The notes: generated by a model from the letters alone, not told the origin. A DNA stretch of 43,273 bases from an uncultured Acetatifactor sp. (GCA_910586835.1 CAJUJU010000031.1:1-43273); one strand, 5' to 3'. Positions 31,786 through 40,875 are shown, counted from the first letter of the stretch. Made by a program: numbers and translations.

Positions 31786-32710
31786 GAATATCCTTTACCG
31801 CCTCTGCCGGAATCTCAAACTCCACGCTTCCCATGTACATGGGAGCTACTTCCCCTTCGTCAAAGCCAATCACCACATTGCCCTTTTCGTTCAGATAAAA
31901 GGAAGTCTCGTCGGTAATTGCCTTAAAGTTCCATTCCTCAATTTCGTCATGCAGCCAATAATATACCGTTTCATCTGCATCCATCTGTGCCTGCATCTGT
32001 TCCTTGATGCTGTCGCTGATGGGCGTGATGTAGTCTGCGCCCTCTTGGAAAATATCCTTCAGCTACAGTCGCTCTCCGGTGGTCAGATCAATGGTGTAAT
32101 AATAATTCCACTGCGTTCCGCTGCCTGCTCCCTGATAGCATAACAGCTTCAACGTAAAGTATTCCGGCGTGGTGGCCAGCACTTCGCTGGTTACTACAAT
32201 GTCCTGATACCCCTGCTCATCTTCAAGATAGGTCTCAAACTCTTTTATCAGCTTCTCCGTGATCTCCCGGATCTCCCCGTTGATCTCGTCTGCCGTCTGC
32301 TCCAGCTTTTCCTGCGCATCGCTGTTTTCCAGCTCCTCATCCAATTTGATCTCCGGAACCTCAATATCCGCAGAATGTCTTTCTCCCTCATACTCGTAAT
32401 CCCGGAATGTCACGATCTCCACCATACGGCCAATCAGGGGAATCCGTTCCATCGCATGTGCGACGGAAGCCGATGTGTTGGGCAATATGACAAATGCGGC
32501 CAAAAGTGCGGCTGCTGTCACCGTGAACCTGATTCCTCTCATCTTACTGCGTTCTCTTCTATTTTCCATATCTGCCTCCTGCATTTTCATTTTCAGACCT
32601 TCCAGCTGTTCCTCTGACATCCGGGGTCTCAGATACTCCTTCTTCAGCGTCCGGAGTTCTTCTTCCATTTGCTCTCTCTCTTTTGATGCATCCGAAAAAT
32701 CACGAATCAT
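31778..32710 (-). pseudogene. RsiV-like anti-sigma factor (DUF3298) interrupted by in-frame TAG
   Basis: The frame codes for about 310 residues: a cytoplasmic N-terminus (MIRDFSDASKEREQMEEELR), one transmembrane helix at about 60-80 (FTVTAAALLAAFVILPNTSA), and an extracellular RsiV-type region with ADEINGEIREITEKLIKEFE, LLCYQGAGSGTQWNYYYTID, LTTGERL, and after the stop LKDIFQEGADYITPISDSIKE and FDEGEVAPMYMGSVEFEIP. One TAG at 32065-32063 breaks it between ERL and LKDIF; everything after is in the same frame. RsiV proteins restrain SigV-type ECF factors and sense lysozyme in the family. If truncated, the membrane-anchored sigma-binding part remains but the sensor is lost. AGGAGCGAAT precedes the ATG. 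Confidence 0.85.
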
Positions 32711-32723
32711 ATTCGCTCCTATC

Positions 32724-32780
32724 TGCGCGCTGCAGCGCGCATCCTGCTCTGTACTGTGGTTACGCTGCAGCCATAACCAC
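32724..32780. repeat. two hairpins between sigma and anti-sigma genes
   Basis: TGCGCGCTGCAGCGCGCA (32724-32741) is a perfect 18-nt palindrome directly before the ribosome binding site of the anti-sigma gene. GTGGTTA/TAACCAC (32756-32780) forms a second stem whose loop also contains GCTGCAGC. Both fill most of the 93-bp gap and may tune translation of the anti-sigma factor. Confidence 0.55.
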
Positions 32781-32803
32781 TGGGGACTCCTATAGGGTTT
32801 GGT

Positions 32804-33316
32804 TCAGGCGGAAAGCGCTCCCCGCAGCTTTTTGAGACTGCGGTACAGCCTGCTTTTCACCGTGTTCACATTCTCGTCGAGAATTTCCGCAATTTCCTCC
32901 AGCGTTTTGTCCTCAAAATATTTCAGCAAAACAATAGCCTTGTCCTGCGGGGGCAGCCCGTCCAACGCTCTCTGCAAATCCACGTCAGCGTAGGTATCCT
33001 CTCTGCCTCCCACCTCGTTTCCCGTTTCCTCCTGCAGCTCCTCGCAGGAAGAAAAGCCGTATTTCCTCTGCTGCAGGCAGGAATAACACTCATTGAGCAT
33101 GATCCGGTATACCCATGTCCCCGCATACTCCGGCGTCTTCAATGTGTGACTGCCGCGCAACGCCTTATATGCGCCGTTTTGTACGATGTCATATGCATCT
33201 GCTTCGTTGTGTACATAGCTGTAAGCCAGCCGATAAAATTGGTTATATCTCTCCAGGATGATCTGCTCTACAACCGCCCTGTTTGATTTGTCCTTTTTTT
33301 CGAAAAAAAAGCGCAA
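32804..33316 (-). CDS. ECF sigma factor (SigV-like)
   Basis: A 170-residue sigma factor. Region 2 is YNQFYRLAYSYVHNEADAYD followed by IVQNGAYKALRGSHTL and TWVYRIMLNECYSCLQQRK; region 4 is LDGLPPQDKAIVLLKYFEDK then TLEEIAEILDENVNTVKSRLYRSLKKLR. The start is TTG at 33316, about 11 bases after AGGAGG, leading into a run of eight T. The RsiV-like gene downstream and an ECF-type promoter upstream point to an autoregulated SigV/ECF30-like stress unit. The nearby TAG in the anti-sigma gene could leave this factor deregulated. Confidence 0.92.
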   Translation of the reverse strand: MRFFFEKKDKSNRAVVEQIILERYNQFYRLAYSYVHNEADAYDIVQNGAYKALRGSHTLKTPEYAGTWVYRIMLNECYSCLQQRKYGFSSCEELQEETGNEVGGREDTYADVDLQRALDGLPPQDKAIVLLKYFEDKTLEEIAEILDENVNTVKSRLYRSLKKLRGALSA

Positions 33317-33350
33317 GGCCTATTTCACCTCCTTTGTGCCCTTCTATGTT

Positions 33351-33381
33351 ATTAGATATTTCCCAACCCGAAAAAGTTTCA
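33351..33381 (-). promoter_or_regulatory. ECF-type promoter before the SigV-like gene
   Basis: On the minus strand TGAAACTTTTT (from 33381) is followed after 19 bases by TCTAAT (33356-33351), which resembles autoregulated promoters of SigV/ECF30 factors (TGxAAC... TCTAAT). AAAGGAGG and the gene follow. The remaining gap, 33382-33542, shows nothing else I can name. Confidence 0.55.
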
Positions 33382-33542
33382 TCTGCTGCAAAAAAAATTG
33401 CCTCTTCCAGACAATTCGAAGAATGTTTTGCATTCTTCCCTTGCCACGACGCAGTTTTCTACAAGATGAGATAATTTTTCCGCTCAAAAAGATGGAGCTG
33501 TCTCCAGCTCCATCCCGGGTATTCCTCTTTAAATCTCGCCGC

Positions 33543-34025
33543 TTACCCCAGTTCCTCCCTGATCTCCCGGCGATGATTTTGATGTATGCCGATATGTCCG
33601 ATGCCCAGCAAAACCGTTGCCGCCAGAAGAAACGGATTTCGTCCGTAGATTCCCAAAAACAGAAAGGCGCAGACCGGCAGGGTCGCTCCCGCCACCGGCA
33701 CTCCCAGAAAGCTCCGATAAAAGTCCCCCATGGTTTTTTCGCTTCTGAAATATCGAATCCAGTAGCCCTCGTACAAAAGCATACAGACAAAAGACGCCCC
33801 CAGCCACAGAGAACGCAGGGATAACTCCTGAATATTATAATCGGAAAAAATAAGCACCAGGCAGCAGACCAGCACCTCGCCCCCGCGCTCCAGGGCCACA
33901 AGAACCCTGTTTTCTCCGCCTGCATACCTGTCGTAATCCCGGGGCTTGTTTTTCGTCCAGAAAAAATTCGGCACAAACAACATCAGCAGCCAGATCAGTC
34001 CAATATAAGAAAATCCAAAATGCAT
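33543..34025 (-). CDS. uncharacterised membrane protein
   Basis: A 160-residue protein with about five hydrophobic segments (IGLIWLLMLFVPNFFW at 6-21, GGEVLVCCLVLIF near 49-62, LWLGASFVCMLLYEGYWI near 74-91, VAGATLPVCAFLFLGIYG near 108-126, FLLAATVLLGIGHIGIH near 130-146) and a conserved-looking FWTKNKPRDYD after the first one. I do not recognise a function. The start at 34025 follows GAAGGGAG; a longer frame to 34112 overlaps the acetyltransferase gene. It is 14 bases behind that gene and probably co-transcribed. Confidence 0.75.
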   Translation of the reverse strand: MHFGFSYIGLIWLLMLFVPNFFWTKNKPRDYDRYAGGENRVLVALERGGEVLVCCLVLIFSDYNIQELSLRSLWLGASFVCMLLYEGYWIRYFRSEKTMGDFYRSFLGVPVAGATLPVCAFLFLGIYGRNPFLLAATVLLGIGHIGIHQNHRREIREELG

Positions 34026-34039
34026 CCTTACTCCCTTCT

Positions 34040-34501
34040 TTAACGGACTTTTTCCTTTTTCCGGATCACAAAGCCCGTTTCCAGATACAGCTTCACCGCA
34101 ATCTGATTCCATTCGGCCACATGCAGAATTATATCACTGCTGCCCTGTTCTCTTACACGGTTCATGCCCCATAGCAACAGCTTCCTCCCCAGCCCCTGTC
34201 CCTGAAAGGCTTTATTTACAAACAAATCGTCCACCTCATTGCCGTAGCAGGAGACCGCACCCGCTAAGACTCCCTGCCTCATGTGAAGATAAGTGTCTCT
34301 GGCCTTATCTTTCATCTGCCCATAGTCCGAATAGAAATTGACCGGTTCGACCTCCAGGGCTCTTCTCATTTCACAAAAACACTCATTATAGACCCTTCTG
34401 TATTCCTCCCAGTTCTTTTCCTGAAAGGGGACACAGCATATATCCGCCTTATCGCTTAATTCTCCCTCAAACACCATCTCGCAGGCAATGATTTCTTTCA
34501 T
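34040..34501 (-). CDS. GNAT-family N-acetyltransferase
   Basis: A 153-residue acetyl-CoA-dependent acetyltransferase. The acetyl-CoA-binding motif is DDLFVNKAFQGQGLGRKLLLWGMNRV (Q/RxxGxG/A as QGQGLGR), preceded by GVLAGAVSCYGNEV, and the C-terminal part is HVAEWNQIAVKLYLETGFV. The ATG at 34501 overlaps the stop of the kinase-like gene (ATGA) and follows GGGAGTCC. The substrate is unknown. Confidence 0.9.
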   Translation of the reverse strand: MKEIIACEMVFEGELSDKADICCVPFQEKNWEEYRRVYNECFCEMRRALEVEPVNFYSDYGQMKDKARDTYLHMRQGVLAGAVSCYGNEVDDLFVNKAFQGQGLGRKLLLWGMNRVREQGSSDIILHVAEWNQIAVKLYLETGFVIRKKEKVR

Positions 34502-35475
34502 GGACTCCCGTTCTCCCACTCCTCCGGCGGAAGAGAATCAAACTGTGATGCCCCCGCAAAGTAACCGGACCAGAAATCTTCTATTTCGCACTTATTTTCA
34601 TAGGAGTTCAGCGCCATCAAAAAAAAGAAAAAATCTGATACCTCTTCCAATTGCGGCATATTTTGGTATGTCTCATACCCTGCCCGAAAGCTGACCCAAT
34701 CCTCCACCTGCTTTCGCAGAAAACTCAGCTCCCACTCCACCGGGCCGATTACATAGGCGTCCAGATCCACGCAGGCGGCAATACGATCTTTGTCATAGAG
34801 AAACTGATCCGCACTCATATCCGCCATGATAAGAGAATAACCGGCGCTGCCAAATCGACGTTGTCTGAGCGCTTCCCAAAAGGCTCTCACCCGCCTGTCC
34901 ATTCTTTCCTCGCTGTTCCAATGGGCGTTGATACAGGCTTCCATATGAGAAGCAGCCGCAGAAAAAAAGTCCGTCACATCCTCCGTCCCCAGGATCCCGC
35001 AATTCTGATGAACACTTTGGTGAAGATAGCCCACATACTGCCCCAGCCGGTATGCATTTTCTTTTCCGGCGGGAAATTCATCCCCCTCCCGGGAAGCTCC
35101 TTCCATATACTCAAATACTATGGCCCCCTCGTCAGCCGCGACAAAGACCGGTACAGGAATATGGGGATTATCCTTCAACACATTGTAAACTCTCCCGAAA
35201 CCGGCATTCTGCCTTGCAAAGGTAAAGTGAAATACTTGCTCCATCATCCGCCAGAACGGTGACAGACTGTCTCCCACCATCAGGGGGCTCTTTATCACAT
35301 ACTTCCTGCCCTCATACTCAAACATACGGACCTCATTCGACGACACGCCGCGCTGCTCGAAGGATGCTCTGTAAGCTTTTGCGTATTCTAATATATCATC
35401 TGCAACCGTGCCGAAGCTTTCCCGAATCACCCTCACACATTCAGGTATGTCGTCCCTGTCTATTTTCCTTATCAT
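34498..35475 (-). CDS. aminoglycoside-phosphotransferase-like kinase with GNAT-like N-terminus
   Basis: A 325-residue protein of the APH/choline-kinase fold. KYVIKSPLM (about 58-66) is the N-lobe lysine strand, VFEYMEGASREG the hinge, GYSLIMADMSADQFLYD the catalytic loop in a divergent form (Asp kept, the usual His and Asn replaced), and VDLDAYVIGPVEWEL the metal-binding DFD-like motif. The first 25 residues (MIRKIDRDDIPECVRVIRESFGTVAD in outline) look like the start of a GNAT acetyltransferase, so the gene may have been fused or re-started on a GNAT gene. It is coupled to the GNAT gene downstream. Substrate and activity are unknown. Confidence 0.85.
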   Translation of the reverse strand: MIRKIDRDDIPECVRVIRESFGTVADDILEYAKAYRASFEQRGVSSNEVRMFEYEGRKYVIKSPLMVGDSLSPFWRMMEQVFHFTFARQNAGFGRVYNVLKDNPHIPVPVFVAADEGAIVFEYMEGASREGDEFPAGKENAYRLGQYVGYLHQSVHQNCGILGTEDVTDFFSAAASHMEACINAHWNSEERMDRRVRAFWEALRQRRFGSAGYSLIMADMSADQFLYDKDRIAACVDLDAYVIGPVEWELSFLRKQVEDWVSFRAGYETYQNMPQLEEVSDFFFFLMALNSYENKCEIEDFWSGYFAGASQFDSLPPEEWENGSP

Positions 35476-35565
35476 ATCCGCCGCCTCCTGACCGGCTTCC
35501 GGCTCCGTCCACCGGCTCTCAGCAATTACCCCGGACAGATCAGAAAAACAGGTTCCAGCCGAACG

Positions 35566-36321
35566 TTATTGCTTCGTGGCTATAATCGTAAACTCTCCCG
35601 GCAGCTTCTCGTTCGTCCACGCCGGATGTTCATCAAATCTTTTGAACAAAAACCCGTTGTTTATAACGGAGTTGATTATCTCACTGATCGTATACTTTCT
35701 ATAACTGCACTTGGGAATTTGCGCCCGGACGGCTTCGTCATAAAAGCGGGCATGTGCCATTTCCCCCTCAAAGACATCCGTAGAAAAATAACTCATGGTC
35801 TGCTGTTCCAAATTCAGCAGATCCGATATCTTGTTAAACGGATGAAAATCGCTGCATATCATTTTCCCACCGCTTTTCAATAAGGAATACATAATGCTCA
35901 TGAACTGATCAATGTCATGAAAATAATGCAGTACGCCTCCTTCCATAAACACTACGTCAAAGTAATTGCCGTACTTTTCCATATCAATTTCCAGAATATC
36001 GCACACCTCATAATGCATATCCACATTTGAAGCGGCGGCGACTTCAAGCGCATACCTCTTATTATCCTCGGAAATATCAAAGACGGTAACTTCCGCTCCC
36101 AGTATGGCCAGCGGCACAGCCTTTTTTCCACAGGAGCCGCATATGTTCGCAACCTTAATGCCGCTGTAAGTGTCAAAATAGTCGGCATGTATTTTTAACA
36201 TACCCACCGGATCTTCCAGGTTCTTTTTCGCCCTGTCAGCTGGCGTTCCCGACTGTTTTACCCAAAACTCATAGGCATTATATTCCCATGCCTTCTTATT
36301 TTGTGCACTGTAGTTTACCAT
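35566..36321 (-). CDS. class I SAM-dependent methyltransferase
   Basis: A 251-residue methyltransferase. Motif I is VANICGSCGKKAVPLAILGAEVTVFDIS (about 57-84; a Cys/Gly-rich version of the usual GxGxG), the acidic post-I residue is in FDIS, and motif IV is FDVVFMEGGVLHYF. A C-terminal lid with YRKYTISEIINSVINNGFLFKRFDEHP follows. The substrate is unknown; small-molecule methylation is likely. AGGAGGTG-like TGGAGGTG precedes the ATG. The 90 bp to the next gene and the 190 bp upstream (36322-36511) show no feature I can support apart from the facing start regions. Confidence 0.9.
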   Translation of the reverse strand: MVNYSAQNKKAWEYNAYEFWVKQSGTPADRAKKNLEDPVGMLKIHADYFDTYSGIKVANICGSCGKKAVPLAILGAEVTVFDISEDNKRYALEVAAASNVDMHYEVCDILEIDMEKYGNYFDVVFMEGGVLHYFHDIDQFMSIMYSLLKSGGKMICSDFHPFNKISDLLNLEQQTMSYFSTDVFEGEMAHARFYDEAVRAQIPKCSYRKYTISEIINSVINNGFLFKRFDEHPAWTNEKLPGEFTIIATKQ

Positions 36322-36511
36322 CTTACACCTCCACTGATCTGATTTTTTGCTTCTAAATCAAGCTATCCCATTATAGCACTCCCGCCGCCAGTCGTCTATG
36401 CTCCCATCGTCAAAAAACAAAACTGTATTTCCTCCCGCAAAAATGAAGTAACCGGAACCGTGCCTTCCTCATAGTTATATGGTATAGGAAATCAGAAGGA
36501 ATCAATTATTT

Positions 36512-38500
36512 ATGGCAATTGGATATTTAATCATACAGGCACGGACGGCCCACGACGCGCTTCCGCTCAGCGGCGTAAAGATCTGGATCATAGACAGCCG
36601 GGATAAACATATCTATCCTGCGACAACAGATGAGAGCGGACAGACGGAGAAAATTGCTTTGGAAACCTTGGACAGATCCCTGTCCCTGGATCCGAATTTT
36701 TCCGGAAAGCCTTATATCAGCTATGATGTGATGGCACTTGCAGACGGCTTTCATTCCTTCCATATTGTGGGCATTCCGATCCTGGATGGAGAGACGGCCA
36801 TCCAGACCATCGAGTTTGTTCCCATGCAGGAAATGCAGCGCATCCCGTCCATGACGGAGATTCAAATCGGTATGCCCGCCGTCTCCATGACGGAACCCCG
36901 TTTTCAGGAAGAACCGGATATGGATTCACGGGTCCTGCGCCAGGTAGTCATTCCAAATCCGATTACGGTACACCTGGGCAGCCCTAATGCGTCCGCAACC
37001 AATGTTCAGGTATCTTTTCCCGATTATGTAAAAAATGTAGCCAGCAGTGAAATTTACGCTACCTGGCCGGATGCATCTCTCCGGGCAAATATTTATGCCA
37101 TTATCACATTTGCATTGAACCGGATTTATACGGAATGGTACAGGAGCCGGGGTTACAGCTTTGACATTACAAACAGTCCCGCCTACGACCAATATTTTAT
37201 TTACGGGAGAAATATCTATGAATCCATCAGCCTGATCGTGGATGAGATTTTCAATGAATATGTCCGCAGACGCGGGCAGAACGCACCGTATTTTACGTCG
37301 TTCTGCAACGGAACCACCTCGACCTGCGCCGGGTTGTCCCAATGGGGAACCGTTACTCTGGCAAACCAGGGGCTCAGCCCTCTGCAGATACTGCGTTCCT
37401 ATTATCCAAAGGATGTGGAAATTGCGGAGACGAACATTATTACCGGTGTTCTGCTCTCCTATCCAGGTACTGCGCTTAAGACAGGAAGCACCGGACTCGA
37501 CGTACAGACAATTCAGACTTATCTGGAAAGGATTCGGCGCAATTACCCCGCAATTCCTGCAATTACGGATGCACCCGGGGTATTCGGGGCCAGCACGGAG
37601 GCGGCCGTTACCAGGTTTCAGAGTATTTTCAACCTGTCGCCCGACGGCATAGTCGGAAAGGCCACCTGGAACAAGCTCTCCTTTTTGTATACCTCCGTTA
37701 CCCGGCTTGCCGAGCTTGACAGCGAGGGAAATTCCCTTGGAATCGGAACCATTCCCCCCAGCTCGGTTCTGCGCCTGGGCTCGTCAGGCCAGGATGTCAT
37801 TACCCTGCAATATCTTCTGAACATGGCCGCCGAATTCAATTCTGCAATTCCGGCTCCGGCACAGGACGGAATTTTTGGAAGCGAAACGCAGCAGTCCGTC
37901 ATGGCATTCCAGCGTGCGGCAGGCCTTCCTCCTGACGGTATTGTGGGGCCGCTCACATGGCAGGCATTGTACGATACCTACCTGGGCGCAACTGATATCA
38001 TTCCACCCGGAACCGACAACGATGTGATCGAATATGTGGTTCGTCCCGGAGATACCCTTTGGCTGCTGGCCCGTAGATACAATACCACAGTTGACGCCAT
38101 CAAACGCCTGAACGGATTGACCGGCGACAATCTGAGCATCGGCCAGATCCTCAGAATTCCCACGGCGGATTATCCGGACGGATCATACTTTGAGTATATC
38201 GTCCGCTCCGGGGATACTCTTTGGCTGTTGGCTCAAAGATATCAAACCACGGTTGACGCCATCAAACGCCTGAACGGTCTGACCGGCGATAATCTGAGCA
38301 TCGGTCAGGTTCTCAGGATTCCGGCGCCGGATTCCCCGGGCGGATCATACTTTGAGTATACCGTCCGCTCCGGGGATACTCTTTGGCTGTTGGCCCAAAG
38401 ATATGGCACAACAGTCAGTGCATTGAAAAGCTTAAATAATCTGACCAGCGATATTCTGAATATCGGTCAGGTTCTGCGCATTCCCGGCAGCCGGACTTAA
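36512..38500 (+). CDS. SpoIID-like, peptidoglycan-binding and LysM-repeat protein
   Basis: A 662-residue protein probably acting on the spore or cell wall. Order: a beta domain with carboxypeptidase-regulatory-like phrasing (about 1-100); a SpoIID/LytB-like region (about 150-310: PNPITVHLGSP, YVKNVASSEIYATW, GTTSTCAGLSQWGTVTLANQG); two peptidoglycan-binding domains (about 318-388 and 417-490, each ending PDGIVG...TW..L); three LysM domains (about 507-550, 560-603, 615-659). No signal peptide is seen, which suits a protein made in the mother cell of a sporulating cell. LysM copies 2 and 3 are almost identical in DNA. GAAGGA lies 11 bases before the ATG. Confidence 0.88.
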   Translation: MAIGYLIIQARTAHDALPLSGVKIWIIDSRDKHIYPATTDESGQTEKIALETLDRSLSLDPNFSGKPYISYDVMALADGFHSFHIVGIPILDGETAIQTIEFVPMQEMQRIPSMTEIQIGMPAVSMTEPRFQEEPDMDSRVLRQVVIPNPITVHLGSPNASATNVQVSFPDYVKNVASSEIYATWPDASLRANIYAIITFALNRIYTEWYRSRGYSFDITNSPAYDQYFIYGRNIYESISLIVDEIFNEYVRRRGQNAPYFTSFCNGTTSTCAGLSQWGTVTLANQGLSPLQILRSYYPKDVEIAETNIITGVLLSYPGTALKTGSTGLDVQTIQTYLERIRRNYPAIPAITDAPGVFGASTEAAVTRFQSIFNLSPDGIVGKATWNKLSFLYTSVTRLAELDSEGNSLGIGTIPPSSVLRLGSSGQDVITLQYLLNMAAEFNSAIPAPAQDGIFGSETQQSVMAFQRAAGLPPDGIVGPLTWQALYDTYLGATDIIPPGTDNDVIEYVVRPGDTLWLLARRYNTTVDAIKRLNGLTGDNLSIGQILRIPTADYPDGSYFEYIVRSGDTLWLLAQRYQTTVDAIKRLNGLTGDNLSIGQVLRIPAPDSPGGSYFEYTVRSGDTLWLLAQRYGTTVSALKSLNNLTSDILNIGQVLRIPGSRT

Positions 38501-38556
38501 ACCAACGCGAAAGCATCCAGGGCATTTTACCCCAAATGCGTCGCCTTCCCGTGACC

Positions 38557-38579
38557 GCGGGCACCCGTCAGGTGCCCGC
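38557..38579 (+). terminator. hairpin after the LysM protein gene
   Basis: GCGGGCACC-CGTCA-GGTGCCCGC is a perfect 9-bp GC-rich stem 57 bp past the stop codon, followed by the weakly T-rich ATTGCTTTGT. Confidence 0.6.
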
Positions 38580-38620
38580 ATTGCTTTGTAACCCCATGTT
38601 GCAATTCACCTCTCCACCCA

Positions 38621-39538
38621 TCATCTCCTGTCACTCATAAAGACAGAGGTTTCAGGGCGCTCCATATAGCTCACCCATTGCTGCGGAAGCTCATCCGCAT
38701 AAAGGGAAACCATTCCTCCCACAATGGCACATATGGTGTCCCGGTCTCCCAACGCGGAAACCGCCATCCACAATGCTTCCTCTAACGAAGTATAAAAATA
38801 TGCCGCACACCACAGGCAAAGCGGAACCGTATCCTGTGCCGTCAATCTGATTCCATTTCCGAGCACAGAAACCACAAAATCAATACTGCTCTCTTTGGGA
38901 ACAGACGCCGCGGACAGTATTTTATATTTGGTATCACTGTCCGGCAATTTATCTGCCACATCCCGCAAAAAAACTGCTCCCTCTCCCAAATAGCTCCCCT
39001 GCTTTTTATTCAGAAGCAGAGCCGATGCGACGGCGGCAGCCATTGCACCAACGATTCCCTCCATATGTGCATGGGTAACTTCAGCTGATGCTCTTGCATG
39101 GTACAGAACCTTATCCAAATCATCTGCAAAATATGCACCCACAGGCGCAACACGCATTGCAGCGCCGTTTCCCATGGATCCCATTCCGTCAAACGCCCCT
39201 GAAGCAACATCACGCCAATCCTGTCCCTCTCCGATACTCCGTAAAATAGAATGTGCCGTTCCTCCATATCCCCGGTGCCAATCCAACGCATAATTCTCCG
39301 CAAAAGCCCTGGCCAATGCATCCTGGTCTATTTTCCCGTATTTTTCCAAAATACAATATATTCCGATTGCCATCACGGTATCATCCGTGAAATACCACGG
39401 ATTATTGGAAATCTCTCTTTTTTTAATCCTCTGACGGGCTATCTCATCAGCCATGAAAAAACTCTGCCCAAAACAATCTCCTAATGCAACACCATCCAAT
39501 GCCCGCTTTGCATACCTTAATCTCTCTTCCGATTCCAT
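38621..39538 (-). CDS. ADP-ribosylglycohydrolase family protein
   Basis: A 305-residue ARH-fold hydrolase that removes ADP-ribose from proteins or nucleic acids in this family. The all-helical fold shows GVALGDCFGQSF (15-26), the metal-binding TDDT at about 51-54, GSMGNGAAMRVAPVGAYF (about 119-136) and the second metal site GDRDTICAIVGGM near 260 (the usual DTD is DRDT here). Length and motif order fit the family. It is divergent from the APH-like gene at 39734, and 195 bp lie between them. Confidence 0.92.
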   Translation of the reverse strand: MESEERLRYAKRALDGVALGDCFGQSFFMADEIARQRIKKREISNNPWYFTDDTVMAIGIYCILEKYGKIDQDALARAFAENYALDWHRGYGGTAHSILRSIGEGQDWRDVASGAFDGMGSMGNGAAMRVAPVGAYFADDLDKVLYHARASAEVTHAHMEGIVGAMAAAVASALLLNKKQGSYLGEGAVFLRDVADKLPDSDTKYKILSAASVPKESSIDFVVSVLGNGIRLTAQDTVPLCLWCAAYFYTSLEEALWMAVSALGDRDTICAIVGGMVSLYADELPQQWVSYMERPETSVFMSDRR

Positions 39539-39733
39539 TATTAAATCCCTCCGGGAGCATATTTTTGCTTCATAATGTAATTATAATCCATTTTCTGCAG
39601 GGACACAATTGCAAAAAGGCAGGGCATCTGCTTTCTCACTACAAATTCACAATGATCAAATTCTATACAGAAACGGATATAATCACCAATAAACAGGTAT
39701 TGTCTGTTATAATAAATCAAATACATTTACGGG

Positions 39734-40804
39734 GTGAGTGCGCCAAATCCTCAGACCGACTATAAGATTGAGTTGGAGAAACGCAATCAGAATATCTATC
39801 TAAGTCATCTGGAGGGAAGAACCAACGGACAGCTTGGGAAAATCTACCATTTGTCGGAGGCAAGCATCAGAAGAATTATTGTAAGAGAAAGGGGAAAATA
39901 TCAGAAAATGAAAGAGATAATAGAACAGATTTTGCCGTTATGGGGGATCGAGAACAGACAAGTCGTGCAAATATACCCCTCCGCATGGGAAATCAATCAT
40001 TCTTATGCGCTGAAGGTGTATACTGACAGGGAACAAATGGAAAGAAATATAAAAATATCAGAAATATTGTCGGATTGCTCCATTCCGGTTGCAGAAACAG
40101 TTCTCACAGCTACAGGAGAAAAATATGTTTCGCATCAGGACAACTTTTTCTTTCTGTCAAAAAAATTACCGGGAAGTAACATTTCCGATCTGAAAGACAA
40201 AACCATCGCCTGGGAAATGGGCCATGCAATCGCACGGTTGCACAGGGCATTTACGAAGTGCGAAAAAGAAGTGGAGTTTTGGAACAACAGTCTTTTAGAT
40301 GAAATGAAGGGATGGATACGAGAAACATTAACAAATAACCAGTGGAACATAATACAGGAAACAGAATATTCAAAGGCGGTAGATTTGCTGGAAAGCGTCT
40401 ATGATTGCCTGCCGAAACAATTAATTCACAGAGATGTGCATTTTGGAAATTTCTTATTTTCTGAAGGCAAACTGTCGGGATACATTGATTTCGACTTGTG
40501 CCAAAGAAATATCCGGATATTTGATATTTGTTACTTTTTGACAGGATTGTTGGCAGAAGAAACCGAGGATGCTTTTACAAAAGCCGAATGGCTTGAAAAC
40601 CTTAAATCGGTTCTCGCAGGCTACGAAAGCATCATTCACCTCTCCGAAAAAGAAAAAAGTGCAATCCCCTGTGTGATGGAATGTATAGAAATTTTATTTG
40701 CTGCGTATTTCCTCAGTATTAATGACACCAGGCACGCCGATAACGCATATCATGTGTTCCGCTTTATACAGGATTGCGAAAATGATATTAAAAATGCCAT
40801 ATGA
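39734..40804 (+). CDS. HTH-fused aminoglycoside phosphotransferase-like kinase
   Basis: A 356-residue protein with an N-terminal helix-turn-helix of the Mor/CD3324 type (LSHLEGRTNGQLGKIYHLSEASIRRIIVRE, about 23-53), then an APH kinase domain: SYALKVYTDREQMERNI (Lys strand), HRDVHFGNFLF near 236-246 (intact HxDxxxxN catalytic loop) and GYIDFDLCQRNIRIFD near 252-267 (DFD metal motif). The start is read as GTG at 39734, without a convincing ribosome binding site, so it could be off by a few codons. Two TATAAT boxes (near 39677 and 39710) lie upstream. It may phosphorylate a drug or sugar-like molecule and regulate itself (inference). Confidence 0.88.
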   Translation: MSAPNPQTDYKIELEKRNQNIYLSHLEGRTNGQLGKIYHLSEASIRRIIVRERGKYQKMKEIIEQILPLWGIENRQVVQIYPSAWEINHSYALKVYTDREQMERNIKISEILSDCSIPVAETVLTATGEKYVSHQDNFFFLSKKLPGSNISDLKDKTIAWEMGHAIARLHRAFTKCEKEVEFWNNSLLDEMKGWIRETLTNNQWNIIQETEYSKAVDLLESVYDCLPKQLIHRDVHFGNFLFSEGKLSGYIDFDLCQRNIRIFDICYFLTGLLAEETEDAFTKAEWLENLKSVLAGYESIIHLSEKEKSAIPCVMECIEILFAAYFLSINDTRHADNAYHVFRFIQDCENDIKNAI

Positions 40805-40875
40805 CAGCATACATCTAATTCCTCACAATACTATATTTTTTTACCGCTTCTGAACAATAAAGGACGAAAGCGCTT

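Noticed and set aside
31458..31917. Plus-strand repetitive protein across the 35-bp array
   Set aside because: The period is not a multiple of three, so different frames give the same low-complexity text, and no ribosome binding site is present. Non-coding repeat is more likely.
36430..36511. Sporulation sigma-factor promoter before the LysM protein
   Set aside because: CATAGTTATA resembles a mother-cell -10 but does not match the SigE or SigK spacing, and no -35 is seen.
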